64,000 bases of DNA from contig NZ_FZOR01000002.1 of NCBI RefSeq assembly GCF_900188445.1, positions 124,001 through 188,000 on the forward strand, in the 5' to 3' direction. The notes below the pieces were generated by a model that saw nothing but the letters and a program-made list of their open reading frames with translations, was not told the origin of the DNA and made no database searches. The DNA is from Actinomadura meyerae (GTDB lineage: Bacteria; Actinomycetota; Actinomycetes; Streptosporangiales; Streptosporangiaceae). This document shows positions 46,346 through 55,090 of this stretch, piece by piece. How positions within the stretch are numbered: the stretch's first letter is position 1; the number at the start of each line of letters is the position of its first letter. A program made the position numbers and the translations under genes.

Positions 46346-46367
46346 TGTGGGGGGACGACCCCCCACA
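46346..46367 (-). other. intercistronic stem-loop abutting a ribosome site
   Basis: TGTGGGGGG and CCCCCCACA pair over 9 bp around a 4-nt loop. On the minus strand the stem ends at the AAAAGG ribosome site of the second ATPase gene, so it could modulate its translation or protect the mRNA. Confidence 0.65.
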
Positions 46368-46389
46368 CCCCCCGCCTCGCTTCGCTCAC

Positions 46390-47268
46390 TCACGACAGCC
46401 CCGCCTTCCGGAACCGGCGGTACAGAACCCCGATCGAGCCGACGACGATAACGACGCACAAGGCCAGTGCCACGACGCCGCCGGTGACGCCGGGCGCGAT
46501 GCCCGGCGAGGACGACTGCGCGCCGAGCAGCCTGACCTGGACGATGTCGACCAGGTTGAACGGGGTGGCCAGCCCGATCCAGCCCTGGAGGGTGAAGTTG
46601 GTCTGCGCCTCGGCGATGCCCTGCACGGCCCCGACGAACGCGGCGCTGATCATGTAGACGGCGATGACCGCGGCGACGCCGAAGCCGCGGCGCGGCGTGA
46701 ACGCCGCGACGACCATCCCGATCGCGGCGAGCACCAGCGCGTACAGCAGGCAGCCGACGAGGGCGCCGAGGTACTTCAGCAGCTGCTCGCCGGAGTCGGG
46801 CATCTTGGTGATCAGCCCGCCGGCGTACAGGACGGTGACCGGCACCGCCATCAGCGCCAGCAGCGCGGTGGTCAGCGCGGCGCCCTTCGCCAGCACGAAG
46901 TCGAGATGGCCGACCGGCCGGGAGAAGTACAGCGGGATGACGTGGAACCGGACCTCGCGGGAGGCCAGCACCGGCGCCTGCGTGGCCAGGAAGATCGCCA
47001 CGATGACCTGCATGATGTTCGCGTAGGACGCGTAGCGGATCAGCGCGTCCGGCTCCTTGCTGAACGCGAACGCCGCGACCGACCCGGACGCCGGCAGCAG
47101 CATGATCGCCGCCAGCAGGAACGGCATCACCTTGGCCCGCGCGGGGCGGCCGAGACCGAACGCGGCGCGCAGGTTGTGCACGTACAGCGACCGCAGCACG
47201 TACGCGCGGCCGTTGCGGCGGCCCTCGTAGTGGCGGTAGCCGATGTCGTGGATGGTGCTCGTGCTCAT
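46390..47268 (-). CDS. ABC-2 type permease, first exporter unit
   Basis: A 292-residue permease. A conserved N-terminal cytoplasmic part (IHDIGYRHYEGRRNGRAYVLRSLY) precedes about six helices (VMPFLLAAIMLLPASGSVAAF; YASYANIMQVIVAIFLATQAPVL; ALTTALLALMAVPVTVLYAGG; LGALVGCLLYALVLAAIGMVVA; GVAAVIAVYMISAAFVGAVQG; a C-terminal helix). FHVIPLYFSRPVGHLDFVLAKG is the ABC-2 loop. ATG overlaps the upstream ATPase by 4 bp. Confidence 0.88.
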   Translation of the reverse strand: MSTSTIHDIGYRHYEGRRNGRAYVLRSLYVHNLRAAFGLGRPARAKVMPFLLAAIMLLPASGSVAAFAFSKEPDALIRYASYANIMQVIVAIFLATQAPVLASREVRFHVIPLYFSRPVGHLDFVLAKGAALTTALLALMAVPVTVLYAGGLITKMPDSGEQLLKYLGALVGCLLYALVLAAIGMVVAAFTPRRGFGVAAVIAVYMISAAFVGAVQGIAEAQTNFTLQGWIGLATPFNLVDIVQVRLLGAQSSSPGIAPGVTGGVVALALCVVIVVGSIGVLYRRFRKAGLS

Positions 47269-48233
47269 CGGGGGGCTCCCTGCTGGACGGGTCCGGCGGG
47301 CGGCGGGACGGCTCCGGCGGGGGCGGGCGGCGCGGGCGGCCCGGCCTGGAAGACCTCCTCGATGTGGTGGCGGCGCTGCTCCATCCGGATCAGCCGCAGC
47401 CCGAGGTCGGCGACGCCGTCGCGGATGAGGTCGTAGGTCGCCTCGCCGGCGATGTCGACGATGAGGAACCGGCCCTCCGGCCGGACGGACACGCCCTGGT
47501 CGTGCAGGTGCCGCCCGAGCACGTCGCGCCCCTCGTCGACCTCCACGGTCAGCACCCCGCTCGCGGCGGTGTACGCCTCGACGGCCTGGGACCGCAGCAG
47601 CTTCCCGCCGTCGATGATGACGACGTGGTCGCAGACCCGCTCCAACTCGCCCAGCAGGTGCGAGGTGACGAGGACGCTGATCCCGAACTCGGCGCCGATG
47701 CGCCGGATCAGGTCGAGCATCTCGTCGCGGCCGGCCGGGTCGAGGCCGTTGGTGGGCTCGTCCAGGAACACGAGCTTCGGGTCGTGGACGAGGGCCTGCG
47801 CGAGCTTCACCCGCTGGCGCATCCCGGTGGAGTAGCCGCCGATGGGGCGGTACCGCTCCTCGTAGAGGCCCACGTGCCGGAGCGTGTCGGCGGCCCGTTC
47901 GCGGGCGGCGGTCGGGGGCAGCCCGCACATGCGGGCCATGTGCACGACGAACTCGGTCGCGGACACGTCCGGCGGCAGGCAGTCGTACTCGGGCATGAAC
48001 CCGACGCTCTCCCGGATCCGCAGGCCCTCGCGCGCGATGTCGAGCCCCAGCACGGTCGCGGTGCCGGAGGTCGGCGGCAGCAGCCCGAGCAGGATCTTGA
48101 TGAGCGTCGACTTGCCGGCGCCGTTCGCGCCCACCAGCCCGACGACGCCCGGTTCGACGGCCACGGTGAGCTCGTCCAAGGCGGTCACCCGGGGGAACCT
48201 CATCGTCAGGCCCTGGGTGGCAATGATCGGCAT
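47265..48233 (-). CDS. ABC transporter ATP-binding protein, first exporter unit
   Basis: A 322-residue ATPase heading a four-gene operon (ATPase, permease, ATPase, permease). Walker A GANGAGKSTLIKILLGLL near residue 37, signature YSTGMRQRVKLAQAL near 137, Walker B LVFLDEPTNGLDPAGR near 156, H-loop TSHLLGELERVC. The C-terminus ends in a Pro/Ala-rich tail APPAPAGAVPPPAGPV. ATG start at 48233. The two ATPases are related but clearly different, so the operon holds two exporters or one hetero-assembly. Confidence 0.93.
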   Translation of the reverse strand: MPIIATQGLTMRFPRVTALDELTVAVEPGVVGLVGANGAGKSTLIKILLGLLPPTSGTATVLGLDIAREGLRIRESVGFMPEYDCLPPDVSATEFVVHMARMCGLPPTAARERAADTLRHVGLYEERYRPIGGYSTGMRQRVKLAQALVHDPKLVFLDEPTNGLDPAGRDEMLDLIRRIGAEFGISVLVTSHLLGELERVCDHVVIIDGGKLLRSQAVEAYTAASGVLTVEVDEGRDVLGRHLHDQGVSVRPEGRFLIVDIAGEATYDLIRDGVADLGLRLIRMEQRRHHIEEVFQAGPPAPPAPAGAVPPPAGPVQQGAPR

Positions 48234-48525
48234 GTTTCGAACCTAGCGGCTGCCAAGGTGGGGCACGTCACCCTCAAGGGCGATGCGGGGGCAGCCTTTC
48301 GTCCGATGCGGCGTAGACCTAAGTCCGCCGCCGGAGCGCCGGACGTCGACCGTCCCGCGGGACCATCCCCCCACAGCGCCTTCTGGGCTCGCGGATGCAG
48401 CACGGGCCGATGCTGCCGCGAACGGCGGGTCCGTGTGCCCGCGGCACCAGCCCATACGGTTTGATCGGTTATTTGCACGGCTTTTGGTGAAAAACAACGA
48501 CAGCTACCCCCAGGGCGGTGACGGT

Positions 48526-49380
48526 ATGGCGCTGCGTGGCCCGATGCCGCATGACCGGATGCGGCGTGAGCGGAGGCGGTTCGACCGGAGGCGGTTCGAC
48601 CGGAGGCGGCGGGAACCGGGCCGGAGGCTGCTGGTCGCGGGCGCGCTCGCGCTCGGCCTCGCGGCGGCGACCGGCTGCGAGGCGACGCTGAGCGCGGGCG
48701 ACCCGTCCGGCTCGCCCGGCGCGGGCGCGCCCGCCGCCGGTGACGGCCGCGCCGTCAGCCCGCTGGACAACCCAGACGGCACCAAGCCGGGCCTCGCCGC
48801 CATCACCTCCGCCGGCGACCGCGCCGAGGCCCGCAAGATCATCGCGAAGGTCGCCACCAAGGGCCGCGGCCCGAAGACCGGGTACGAGCGCGACAAGTTC
48901 GGCTACGCGTGGATGGACAACGCGCCCGACGTCCCGTTCGCCCGCAACGGCTGCGACACCCGCAACGACCTGCTGAAGCGCGACGGCACCGAGGTCCGCC
49001 ACCGGTCCGGCTCCGACTGCGTGGTCATCTCCCTCACGCTGGCCGACCCGTACTCGGGAAAGACGATCGAGTGGCGGAAGGCGAAGGCCACCGCCGTCCA
49101 GATCGACCACGTGATCCCGCTGTCGTACGGCTGGCAGATGGGCGCGTCGCGCTGGCCTAAGGGCAAGCGCCAGTCCCTCGCCAACGACCCGCTGAACCTC
49201 ATCCCGGTGGACGGCCCGCTCAACGGCGCCAAGAGCGACTCCGGACCGGCGTCGTGGCTGCCGCCGAACAAGCGCATCCGCTGCTCCTACGGCGTCCGCT
49301 TCGCGCAAGTGGCGCTGAAGTACGACCTGCCGGTCACCGCGCCCGACAAGGAGGTCATGCTCGGCCTGTGCGGCGGATGA
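48526..49380 (+). CDS. HNH nuclease-family (DUF1524) predicted lipoprotein
   Basis: A 284-residue exported protein. An Arg-rich head (RRERRRFDRRRFDRRRREP, coded by 15-bp repeats) precedes a signal helix LLVAGALALGLAAATGC, whose Cys fits a lipobox. The C-terminal domain is the GmrSD_C/DUF1524 HNH fold: IDHVIPLSYGWQMG with DH at about 194-195, SLANDPLNLIPVDGPLNGAKSD, and SWLPPNKRIRCSYGVRFAQ. Extracellular members of this family are nucleases that degrade DNA for nutrients or defence. The ATG at 48526 has a weak ribosome site; ATGs 18 and 30 bases downstream are alternatives. Confidence 0.82.
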   Translation: MALRGPMPHDRMRRERRRFDRRRFDRRRREPGRRLLVAGALALGLAAATGCEATLSAGDPSGSPGAGAPAAGDGRAVSPLDNPDGTKPGLAAITSAGDRAEARKIIAKVATKGRGPKTGYERDKFGYAWMDNAPDVPFARNGCDTRNDLLKRDGTEVRHRSGSDCVVISLTLADPYSGKTIEWRKAKATAVQIDHVIPLSYGWQMGASRWPKGKRQSLANDPLNLIPVDGPLNGAKSDSGPASWLPPNKRIRCSYGVRFAQVALKYDLPVTAPDKEVMLGLCGG

Positions 49381-49427
49381 CCGGCGCGGGCCGCGCACTG
49401 CGGCACCCCGGTCGCGGGACGGCCGAA

Positions 49428-49433
49428 TATGCT
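49428..49433 (+). promoter_or_regulatory. -10 box, probable leaderless promoter of the small membrane protein
   Basis: TATGCT, six bases before the ATG at 49440; no Shine-Dalgarno sequence. Confidence 0.5.
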
Positions 49434-49439
49434 CGTCCG

Positions 49440-49769
49440 ATGAGCAACGAACCCGACGGCACGAAGGACGGCGAGACCGACGAGACCGGCGCGACCGGCG
49501 CAACGCCGCGCGTCCGCACCGAACGGGGGGTCGGCGCCCGCGCGACCGGGGCCGAGGTGACCGGGGCGTCCGCGACCGGGCTCTCGGTGCGGCTCGGCAA
49601 CGGGCTCGGCTCGCTCGCGATCGGGTCAATGGCGCTCGGCGCGCTCGCGGTCGGCGCCGTCGCGATCGGCAAGCTCGTCGTGAAGCGCGCCGTCATCGCC
49701 CATCTGGAGGCCGGCACGGTCGAGATCAGGCACCTCAAGGTGGGGCGCCTGGAGATCGACGAGCGCTAG
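49440..49769 (+). CDS. small protein with five-residue periodicity, probable membrane protein
   Basis: A 109-residue protein of unknown function. The first 45 residues are acidic/Gly-Thr-rich. From about residue 58 the chain follows a five-residue rhythm: [45 protein letters not shown]. The first four units are very hydrophobic and the last ones are charged. This pattern suggests a pentapeptide-like right-handed beta solenoid or a membrane helix leading into one. The ATG at 49440 is placed by its -10 box. Its stop overlaps the convergent glmM stop by 4 bp. Confidence 0.65.
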   Translation: MSNEPDGTKDGETDETGATGATPRVRTERGVGARATGAEVTGASATGLSVRLGNGLGSLAIGSMALGALAVGAVAIGKLVVKRAVIAHLEAGTVEIRHLKVGRLEIDER

Positions 49770-51109
49770 CCGAGGACGGTCCGCACGACGCCGGCGAGGT
49801 GCTCGGCGACGGACTGGGCCTCGTCGTGCGACGCCGCCTCGACCATCACCCGGACCATCGGCTCGGTGCCGCTCGGGCGGATCAGCACGCGGCCGGTCTC
49901 GCCGAGCCCCGCCTCGGCGGCCGCGACCGCCTCCGCCAGCTCCGGTGAGGTCTTCGCGCGCGCCTTGTCGACGTCCTTGACGTTGATGAGCACCTGCGGC
50001 AGCCGGGTCATGACCTTCGCCAGCTCGTCCAGCGGCCGGCCCCGCCGGGCCATCGCGGCGGCCAGTTGCAGGCCGGTCAGGACGCCGTCGCCGGTCGTGG
50101 CGTGCTCCAGCATGATGACGTGGCCGGACTGCTCGCCGCCGAACCCGAAGCCGCCCTCCTTCATCGCCTCCAGGACGTACCGGTCGCCGACCGCGGTCTC
50201 CACCACGGTGATCCCGGCCTCCCGCATCGCGAGCTTGAAGCCGAGGTTCGACATCACGGTCGCGACGACGGTGTCGGACGGCAGCGCGCCCGCCTCGCGC
50301 AGGTCGAGCGCCAGGATCGCCATGATCTGGTCGCCGTCCACGACCTCACCGGCCGCGGTCACCGCCAGGCAGCGGTCGGCGTCGCCGTCGTTGGCGATGC
50401 CGACGTCCGCGCCGTGCTCCCGCACGGCCTTCCGCAGCGCCTCCAGGTGCGTCGAGCCGCAGCCGGAGTTGATGTTCAGGCCGTCCGGCGCCGTCCCGAT
50501 CGTGAAGACCTCCGCGCCGGCCCGGCGCAGCGCCTCCGGGGCCACCTCGCAGGACGCGCCGTTCGCGCAGTCGACCACGACGCGCAGGCCGTCCAGCGAC
50601 ACCTCGACCGTCGACACCAGGTGCGCGACGTACTGCTCGACGGCGCCGTGCGCCTCCCGGACCCGGCCGACGCCGGCGCCGGTCGGCGGCTCCCACGCCT
50701 CGCCGAGCCGCGCCTCGATCCGGTCCTCGATCTCGTCCGGGAGCTTGTAGCCGCTGCGGTCGAAGAACTTGATGCCGTTGTCGGGGGCCGGGTTGTGCGA
50801 CGCCGACAGCATCACGCCGAGGTCGGCGTCCAGCGCGTGCGTCAGGTACGCCACCGCCGGGGTCGGCAGGACGCCGAGGCGCAGCACGTCCACCCCGGCG
50901 CTGGCCAGGCCCGCCACGACGGCCGCCTCCAGGAACTCGCCGGACGCCCGCGGGTCGCGGCCGACCACGGCGAGCGGGCGATGGCCCCGGAACGTGCCCT
51001 GCTCGCCCAGCACCCGCGCCGCGGAGACCGACAGGTCCATGGCGAGCGGAGCGGTCAGATCGCGGTTGGCGAGCCCGCGCACGCCGTCGGTCCCGAACAG
51101 ACGAGCCAC
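49766..51109 (-). CDS. glmM: phosphoglucosamine mutase
   Basis: GlmM converts glucosamine-6-phosphate to glucosamine-1-phosphate for UDP-GlcNAc synthesis. The 447-residue protein starts [14 protein letters not shown]. The phosphoserine loop [17 protein letters not shown] lies near residue 100, the metal loop [11 protein letters not shown] near 240, GEQSGHVIM near 325, and [15 protein letters not shown] is the phosphate-binding loop. The GTG start has GGAG seven bases upstream. It follows rpsI across a large terminator hairpin and works in the same pathway as glmS. Confidence 0.97.
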   Translation of the reverse strand: MARLFGTDGVRGLANRDLTAPLAMDLSVSAARVLGEQGTFRGHRPLAVVGRDPRASGEFLEAAVVAGLASAGVDVLRLGVLPTPAVAYLTHALDADLGVMLSASHNPAPDNGIKFFDRSGYKLPDEIEDRIEARLGEAWEPPTGAGVGRVREAHGAVEQYVAHLVSTVEVSLDGLRVVVDCANGASCEVAPEALRRAGAEVFTIGTAPDGLNINSGCGSTHLEALRKAVREHGADVGIANDGDADRCLAVTAAGEVVDGDQIMAILALDLREAGALPSDTVVATVMSNLGFKLAMREAGITVVETAVGDRYVLEAMKEGGFGFGGEQSGHVIMLEHATTGDGVLTGLQLAAAMARRGRPLDELAKVMTRLPQVLINVKDVDKARAKTSPELAEAVAAAEAGLGETGRVLIRPSGTEPMVRVMVEAASHDEAQSVAEHLAGVVRTVLG

Positions 51110-51150
51110 AGTTCAACTCCCGATGAGACTGGATGACCCCGGAAAAGCGG

Positions 51151-51220
51151 ACGAGCCGCCGCACCCGCCGCGCCTCCCCCACGGACCTGCCGCGTGGGAG
51201 CACGGGGTGCGACGGCTCGT
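51151..51220 (-). terminator. large composite terminator after rpsI
   Basis: Arms ACGAGCCGcCGCACCC and GGGTGCGaCGGCTCGT pair over 8 and 7 bp around one mismatch. The loop contains another hairpin (CTCCC with GGGAG). It lies 9 bp after the rpsI stop. Confidence 0.8.
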
Positions 51221-51228
51221 ACCGTCGA

Positions 51229-51735
51229 TCAACGCTTGCTGTACTGCGGAGCCTTGCGGGCCTTCTTGAGACCGGCCTTCTTGCGCTCCGGCACCCGCGC
51301 GTCGCGGGTGAGGAAGCCGGCCTTCTTCAGCGCCGGGCGGTGCTCGATGTTCGCGAACTGCAGCGCGCGGGAGATGCCGAGGCGCAGCGCGCCGGCCTGG
51401 CCGGTGGTGCCGCCGCCGTTGACGCGGGCGAGCACGTCGAACTGGCCCTCCAGGCCCAGCAGCACGAACGGCTCGTTCACGATCTGCTGGTGCACCTTGT
51501 TCGGGAAGTACTGGTCCAGGGTGCGGCCGTTGATCTTCCACTGGCCGCTGCCGGGGACGATGCGGACCCGCGCGATGGCCTGCTTGCGGCGGCCGGTGCC
51601 GGCCGCGGGGCCGGTCGCGACCGGCTGGCCGAGGTAGCCCTCGCCGGGCGCCTCGGGGGTCTCGGTGCTGTACTCGGACGGCGCGTCCTCGTACGAGTCG
51701 AGCTCGACGCCCTCGGCGCCGGTGGTGTCGTCCAC
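51229..51735 (-). CDS. rpsI: 30S ribosomal protein S9
   Basis: A 168-residue S9. The core reads [58 protein letters not shown], and ends [10 protein letters not shown], whose C-terminal basic tail reaches the P-site tRNA. An acidic N-terminal extension of about 45 residues ([20 protein letters not shown]) precedes it, as in other actinobacteria. GTG start with GAGGAG upstream. Second gene of the rplM-rpsI operon. Confidence 0.96.
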   Translation of the reverse strand: MDDTTGAEGVELDSYEDAPSEYSTETPEAPGEGYLGQPVATGPAAGTGRRKQAIARVRIVPGSGQWKINGRTLDQYFPNKVHQQIVNEPFVLLGLEGQFDVLARVNGGGTTGQAGALRLGISRALQFANIEHRPALKKAGFLTRDARVPERKKAGLKKARKAPQYSKR

Positions 51736-51855
51736 GGTTCTCCTCAGGGTGTTCTAGCCAGGGCGGCGGGCCCGTCCATCGGGTGCCCCGGCGGCCTCAT
51801 GTCTTCGCGATGCCTTCGCTCGGCGTTCTCGCGTGCGCCCGGCCGGGCGCGGGTG

Positions 51856-52308
51856 TCACTTCGCGGGCTGGCTGATCTGGGTGATCTCGAACGGGACCGG
51901 CTTCTGCGCCTGGTGCGGGTGGTCCGGCCCGGCGTAGACCTTCACCTTGCCGAACATCTTCCGGCCGAGGGAGTTCTTGGGCAGCATGCCCTTGATCGCC
52001 TTCTCGACCGCCCGCTCCGGGTTCTTGGCCAGCAGCTCGGTGTAGGTGACCGAGCGGAGACCGCCCGGGTAGCCCGAGTGCCGGTAGGCCTTCTTGCGCT
52101 CCGCCTTGTTGCCCGACAGCGACACCTTGTCGGCGTTCACGATGACCACGAAGTCACCGGTGTCGAGGTGCGGCGCGTAGATCGGCTTGTGCTTGCCCCG
52201 AAGCAGCTGCGCGACCTGACTGGCGAGACGGCCAAGCACGACATCGGTCGCGTCGATGACGTACCACTGACGCTGGACGTCAGCGGGCTTAGGGGTGTAC
52301 GTGCGCAC
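51856..52308 (-). CDS. rplM: 50S ribosomal protein L13
   Basis: A 150-residue L13: [79 protein letters not shown], and [25 protein letters not shown]. The GTG at 52308 (RTYTPKP) matches the usual start and has GAAGG about nine bases upstream; the longer reading frame would add about 90 Arg/Pro residues. First gene of the rplM-rpsI operon, 120 bp ahead of rpsI. Confidence 0.97.
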   Translation of the reverse strand: MRTYTPKPADVQRQWYVIDATDVVLGRLASQVAQLLRGKHKPIYAPHLDTGDFVVIVNADKVSLSGNKAERKKAYRHSGYPGGLRSVTYTELLAKNPERAVEKAIKGMLPKNSLGRKMFGKVKVYAGPDHPHQAQKPVPFEITQISQPAK

Positions 52309-53074
52309 GGTCGTCAGCCTTCGTTTCTCGTCGACTTTCAGCGGTTTCGATCCTCCGCTCCCCCTCGCGGGCGAGCGCCACATGTCAGCGGAAATCCTGC
52401 TCGCGCCGATCAGAGGATCATCCGACCCGGCGCTCCGGGAGGCCGGGGCCCCCACATCCGCGGCAGTTGACGCGAACACTCCGGGACGCACCGGCTCGCT
52501 GGTGCGTCGCCCCACCCGGAGGGCAGGCGTCACGCACACAACAAATAGGCAGGATACACGAGCCGCGGGGAAGGGGCGCAATCCGCGGTGCGGAGCGGCC
52601 TCAGCGACGCCGCAGAGCCCTTCCGCAGGGGACGTTCGGCAGCGTCATCGTGACCACGGGTAGCGCTTTCGATCTTTCTTAACGGATATCCGTAACACGG
52701 GGTGTATATGGGGATAAGGTGCCGGGCAACCGAGTCCACGCCGGCTCGCGCCGGCCCGCACCCGGGAGCCCTCGCTGTCCACTCCCCGCAGACCCGGCGA
52801 CTCCGCCGGAGGCCGCCAGCCCAGGCACGACGGGCGGGGCGGCCGCGAGCCCCACTTCCGCGTCTCCCCTCCCCGCGACGAGCTCGTCGCGGGCGGTCCG
52901 CGGCGCCGCACGTCCCGCTCCGCGCCCCCGCCGGGCACTCACCGGGCGGACGGCGGCCGGGGCCAGGGCGGACCGGGCCGGGGAGGCCCGGGCCAGAGCG
53001 ACCGAAACCAGAGCGGCCGAGGGCAGGGCGGCAAGAAGCGCGGCCGGTCCCGGCTGCGGAGCGCGTCCGGGCTG
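52309..53074. other. 766-bp region: rplM leader, palindrome, and possible coding N-terminus of the CAP protein
   Basis: The left 370 bp contain the rplM leader and promoter (minus strand); TATCCT-like boxes are present near 52550 but none is decisive. A 12-bp palindrome follows at 52682, with TATATG at 52705-52710 as a plus-strand -10 candidate. From 52718 to 53074 the frame leading into the CAP protein is open with strongly G/C third positions and would encode a basic Gly/Arg-rich segment, but it has no ATG, GTG or TTG. Confidence 0.5.
52682..52693. promoter_or_regulatory. 12-bp palindrome between rplM and the CAP gene
   Basis: ACGGATATCCGT, perfectly symmetric, in the divergent region about 12 bp upstream of a TATATG -10 candidate. 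Candidate operator. Confidence 0.4.
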
Positions 53075-53842
53075 ATGGCCGTCGTCACCGCGTCCGGGCT
53101 CGCCATCGGCATCGGCGTCACGATCGACCGGCTCGTCCTGCCCGAGCTGCGCTCGGACCGGACCACCGCGTCCGGTCCGGAGGCGGGCTCCCCCACCGGG
53201 ACCCTGCCGGGCCCGCAGAGCGACATCCCGCCGAGCGCCCCCGCGTCCGGGACGCCGAAGAGCGGCACACCGGGCGCACCGAGCGCCACGCCCACGCCGG
53301 CGGCCACGGAGTCCGCGCCGCCGCTGAAGCCGATCCACCCCCGCAAGACCGCCTCGGCCGAGCCCTCGAAGTCAGCGGAGGCTCCCGCGCCCGGCGGTGC
53401 GCCACGGACGACGACGTCCGGCGGAGGGGGCGGGGGCGGCTCCACGGGCGGGTCGTCCGGGGGCTCGTCGTCCGAGGCCGCCGTCGTGTCGCTGACCAAC
53501 GCCGAGCGCGCCAAGCAGGGCTGCAAGCCGCTGCGCATCGACCAGCGGCTCGTCACCGCGGCCCGCAGGCACTCCGCGGACATGGCGGCCAACGGTTACT
53601 TCGACCACACCTCGCGCAACGGCGACAGCCCGTGGAAGCGGATGGAGGACGCCGGCTACACGAGCCCCGGCGCGGAGAACATCGCCAAGGGCTACCCGAC
53701 GGCCGCCGCCGTGGTGAAGGGCTGGATGAACAGCCCCGGCCACCGGGCCAACATCCTGAACTGCGGCCTGCGCGCCATCGGCGTCGGCCGGGCGTCCGGG
53801 CCCGGCGGACCGCTGTGGACGCAGGACTTCGGCTGGACGTGA
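53075..53842 (+). CDS. CAP-domain (SCP/PR1-like) membrane-anchored protein
   Basis: A 255-residue protein as read from the ATG at 53075. One N-terminal hydrophobic helix (AVVTASGLAIGIGVTIDRLVL) anchors or exports it, then a Pro/Ser/Thr/Gly linker (about 30-125), then the CAP domain: LTNAERAKQGCKPLRIDQRLVTAARRHSADMAANGYFDHTS, GENIAKGYPTAAAVVKGWMNSPGH, and WTQDFGWT. Two Cys residues likely pair. Bacterial CAP proteins are surface-associated and mostly uncharacterised. The true start is unsure: the upstream frame looks coding but has no standard start, and the 53075 ATG has no good ribosome site. Confidence 0.78.
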   Translation: MAVVTASGLAIGIGVTIDRLVLPELRSDRTTASGPEAGSPTGTLPGPQSDIPPSAPASGTPKSGTPGAPSATPTPAATESAPPLKPIHPRKTASAEPSKSAEAPAPGGAPRTTTSGGGGGGGSTGGSSGGSSSEAAVVSLTNAERAKQGCKPLRIDQRLVTAARRHSADMAANGYFDHTSRNGDSPWKRMEDAGYTSPGAENIAKGYPTAAAVVKGWMNSPGHRANILNCGLRAIGVGRASGPGGPLWTQDFGWT

Positions 53843-53946
53843 CGCACCCGCTCCTCCGAGCGCGACCTTAGGGGAATCACCGGCGTCCGGTTCGCCCCCA
53901 TGTCATGGTGGGTGTCCGAACGTGAAGACCCCTGAATGAGGAACGG

Positions 53947-53952
53947 TAAGGT
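53947..53952 (+). promoter_or_regulatory. -10 box, probable leaderless promoter
   Basis: TAAGGT, seven bases before the ATG at 53960; a GTGAAG lies about 20 bp further upstream as weak -35. It argues against the upstream ATG at 53936. Confidence 0.5.
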
Positions 53953-53959
53953 CCAACCC

Positions 53960-55066
53960 ATGGGTTATCCGGGCGATCAAGGCAAACCCGGCGACTGGCC
54001 TCCCCGGCAGCCGCCCCGCGCGCCGTACGGACCCGGAGCCGGAGCGCCGCCGTACGGCCACGACGACGACGAGGCCCCCTTCGCACCGCGCGGGCGGGAC
54101 GACGACCCCGCCGCGTGGAACGACGCGCCCACCGCCTCCTGGGACGAGCAGCCCACGGCCTCCTGGGACGAGCAGCCCGCCGGGGCCCGGAGCGAGCACC
54201 CGGCCCCGCCGTGGGACGACCGGCCCGTCGCGGGCGGCGCGTTCACCGGCGACGACTCCTTCGGCCCGCCCGAGGGGATGCCGCCGGGCCCGCCCGGCGC
54301 GTCCGGCGGCGGGCCCACCCCGCCCGAGCGGCGCCGCAACCTGCCGCTGATCATCGGCGGCTCGGCGGTCGCCGGGATCCTGCTCATCGGCGGCGGCGTC
54401 GGGATCTCCTCCATGCTCAAGGACGACGACGCGAAGCCCGCGAAGGCGGCGCCGTCGCAGGCCGCGCCCGCGCCGGAGCAGCCGACCCCGACCCCCACCG
54501 AGCCCGTCCTCACGCCGGTGAAGCTGAAGACCCGCACCACCGACCCGAAGCCGCTGACCCTCAAGGAGGTCTTCGGCAAGGCGAAGTTCACCGCCGGCGA
54601 CCACAAGTACGTACGGACGGCCGTGAGCGCGCAGAAGAGCTGCACCGGCGTCGTCGGCGGCGCGAGCCTGGAGAAGGCCCTCAAGAAGGGCGACTGCACG
54701 CAGGCGCTCCGGGCCACCTACGCGCTCAGCAGCGGCTCCCTCATCGGCACCGTCGGCGTGTTCAACCTCAAGAGCGAGACCGCCGCCAAGGCGGCCGTGA
54801 AGGCCGCCGGCGGCAAGGACGCCTTCCTGCAGGCCCTGCCCGGCAAGGGCGTATCCAAGACCAACGGCAAGGGCGAGGCCTTCGGCACGTCGCAGGCGCG
54901 CGGCCACTACGTCATCATGACGTGGGTGCAGCGGCCGGACGGCAAGAAGATCGCGAGCAAGTACCATGCCGCCGTCCAGGTCTTCGGCACCCAGATGGTC
55001 AAGGGCAGCAACCTCGCCCTCGCCCTGCACTACAGGGAAACCGAAGGCAAGCCCCTCCAAAAGTGA
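53960..55066 (+). CDS. single-pass membrane protein with Pro-rich tail and exported domain, paralogue 1
   Basis: A 368-residue protein of unknown function. Residues 1-125 are an acidic Pro/Gly-rich cytoplasmic tail with a tandem TASWDEQP repeat. One helix (LPLIIGGSAVAGILLIGGGVGI) follows near residue 130, then a Pro/Thr linker and an exported domain of about 180 residues: LTLKEVFGKAKFTAGDHKYV, TQALRATYALSSGSLIGTVGVF, GHYVIMTWVQRPDGKKI. Two Cys (KSCTGV, GDCTQA) may pair. The layout and domain pattern match the next gene. The ATG at 53960 is chosen from the -10 box. Confidence 0.78.
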   Translation: MGYPGDQGKPGDWPPRQPPRAPYGPGAGAPPYGHDDDEAPFAPRGRDDDPAAWNDAPTASWDEQPTASWDEQPAGARSEHPAPPWDDRPVAGGAFTGDDSFGPPEGMPPGPPGASGGGPTPPERRRNLPLIIGGSAVAGILLIGGGVGISSMLKDDDAKPAKAAPSQAAPAPEQPTPTPTEPVLTPVKLKTRTTDPKPLTLKEVFGKAKFTAGDHKYVRTAVSAQKSCTGVVGGASLEKALKKGDCTQALRATYALSSGSLIGTVGVFNLKSETAAKAAVKAAGGKDAFLQALPGKGVSKTNGKGEAFGTSQARGHYVIMTWVQRPDGKKIASKYHAAVQVFGTQMVKGSNLALALHYRETEGKPLQK

Positions 55067-55090
55067 CCCCTCCGAATACCCTCACTGCTT

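Noticed and set aside
48574..48615. 15-bp repeats coding RRFD near the HNH protein start, considered as a mobile-element end
   Set aside because: Only about two and a half copies, in frame in the Arg-rich head; no matching inverted end or target duplication.
52309..52681. A ribosomal-protein autoregulatory leader ahead of rplM
   Set aside because: No stable structure resembling known L13 leaders could be recognised by eye; left undecided rather than annotated.
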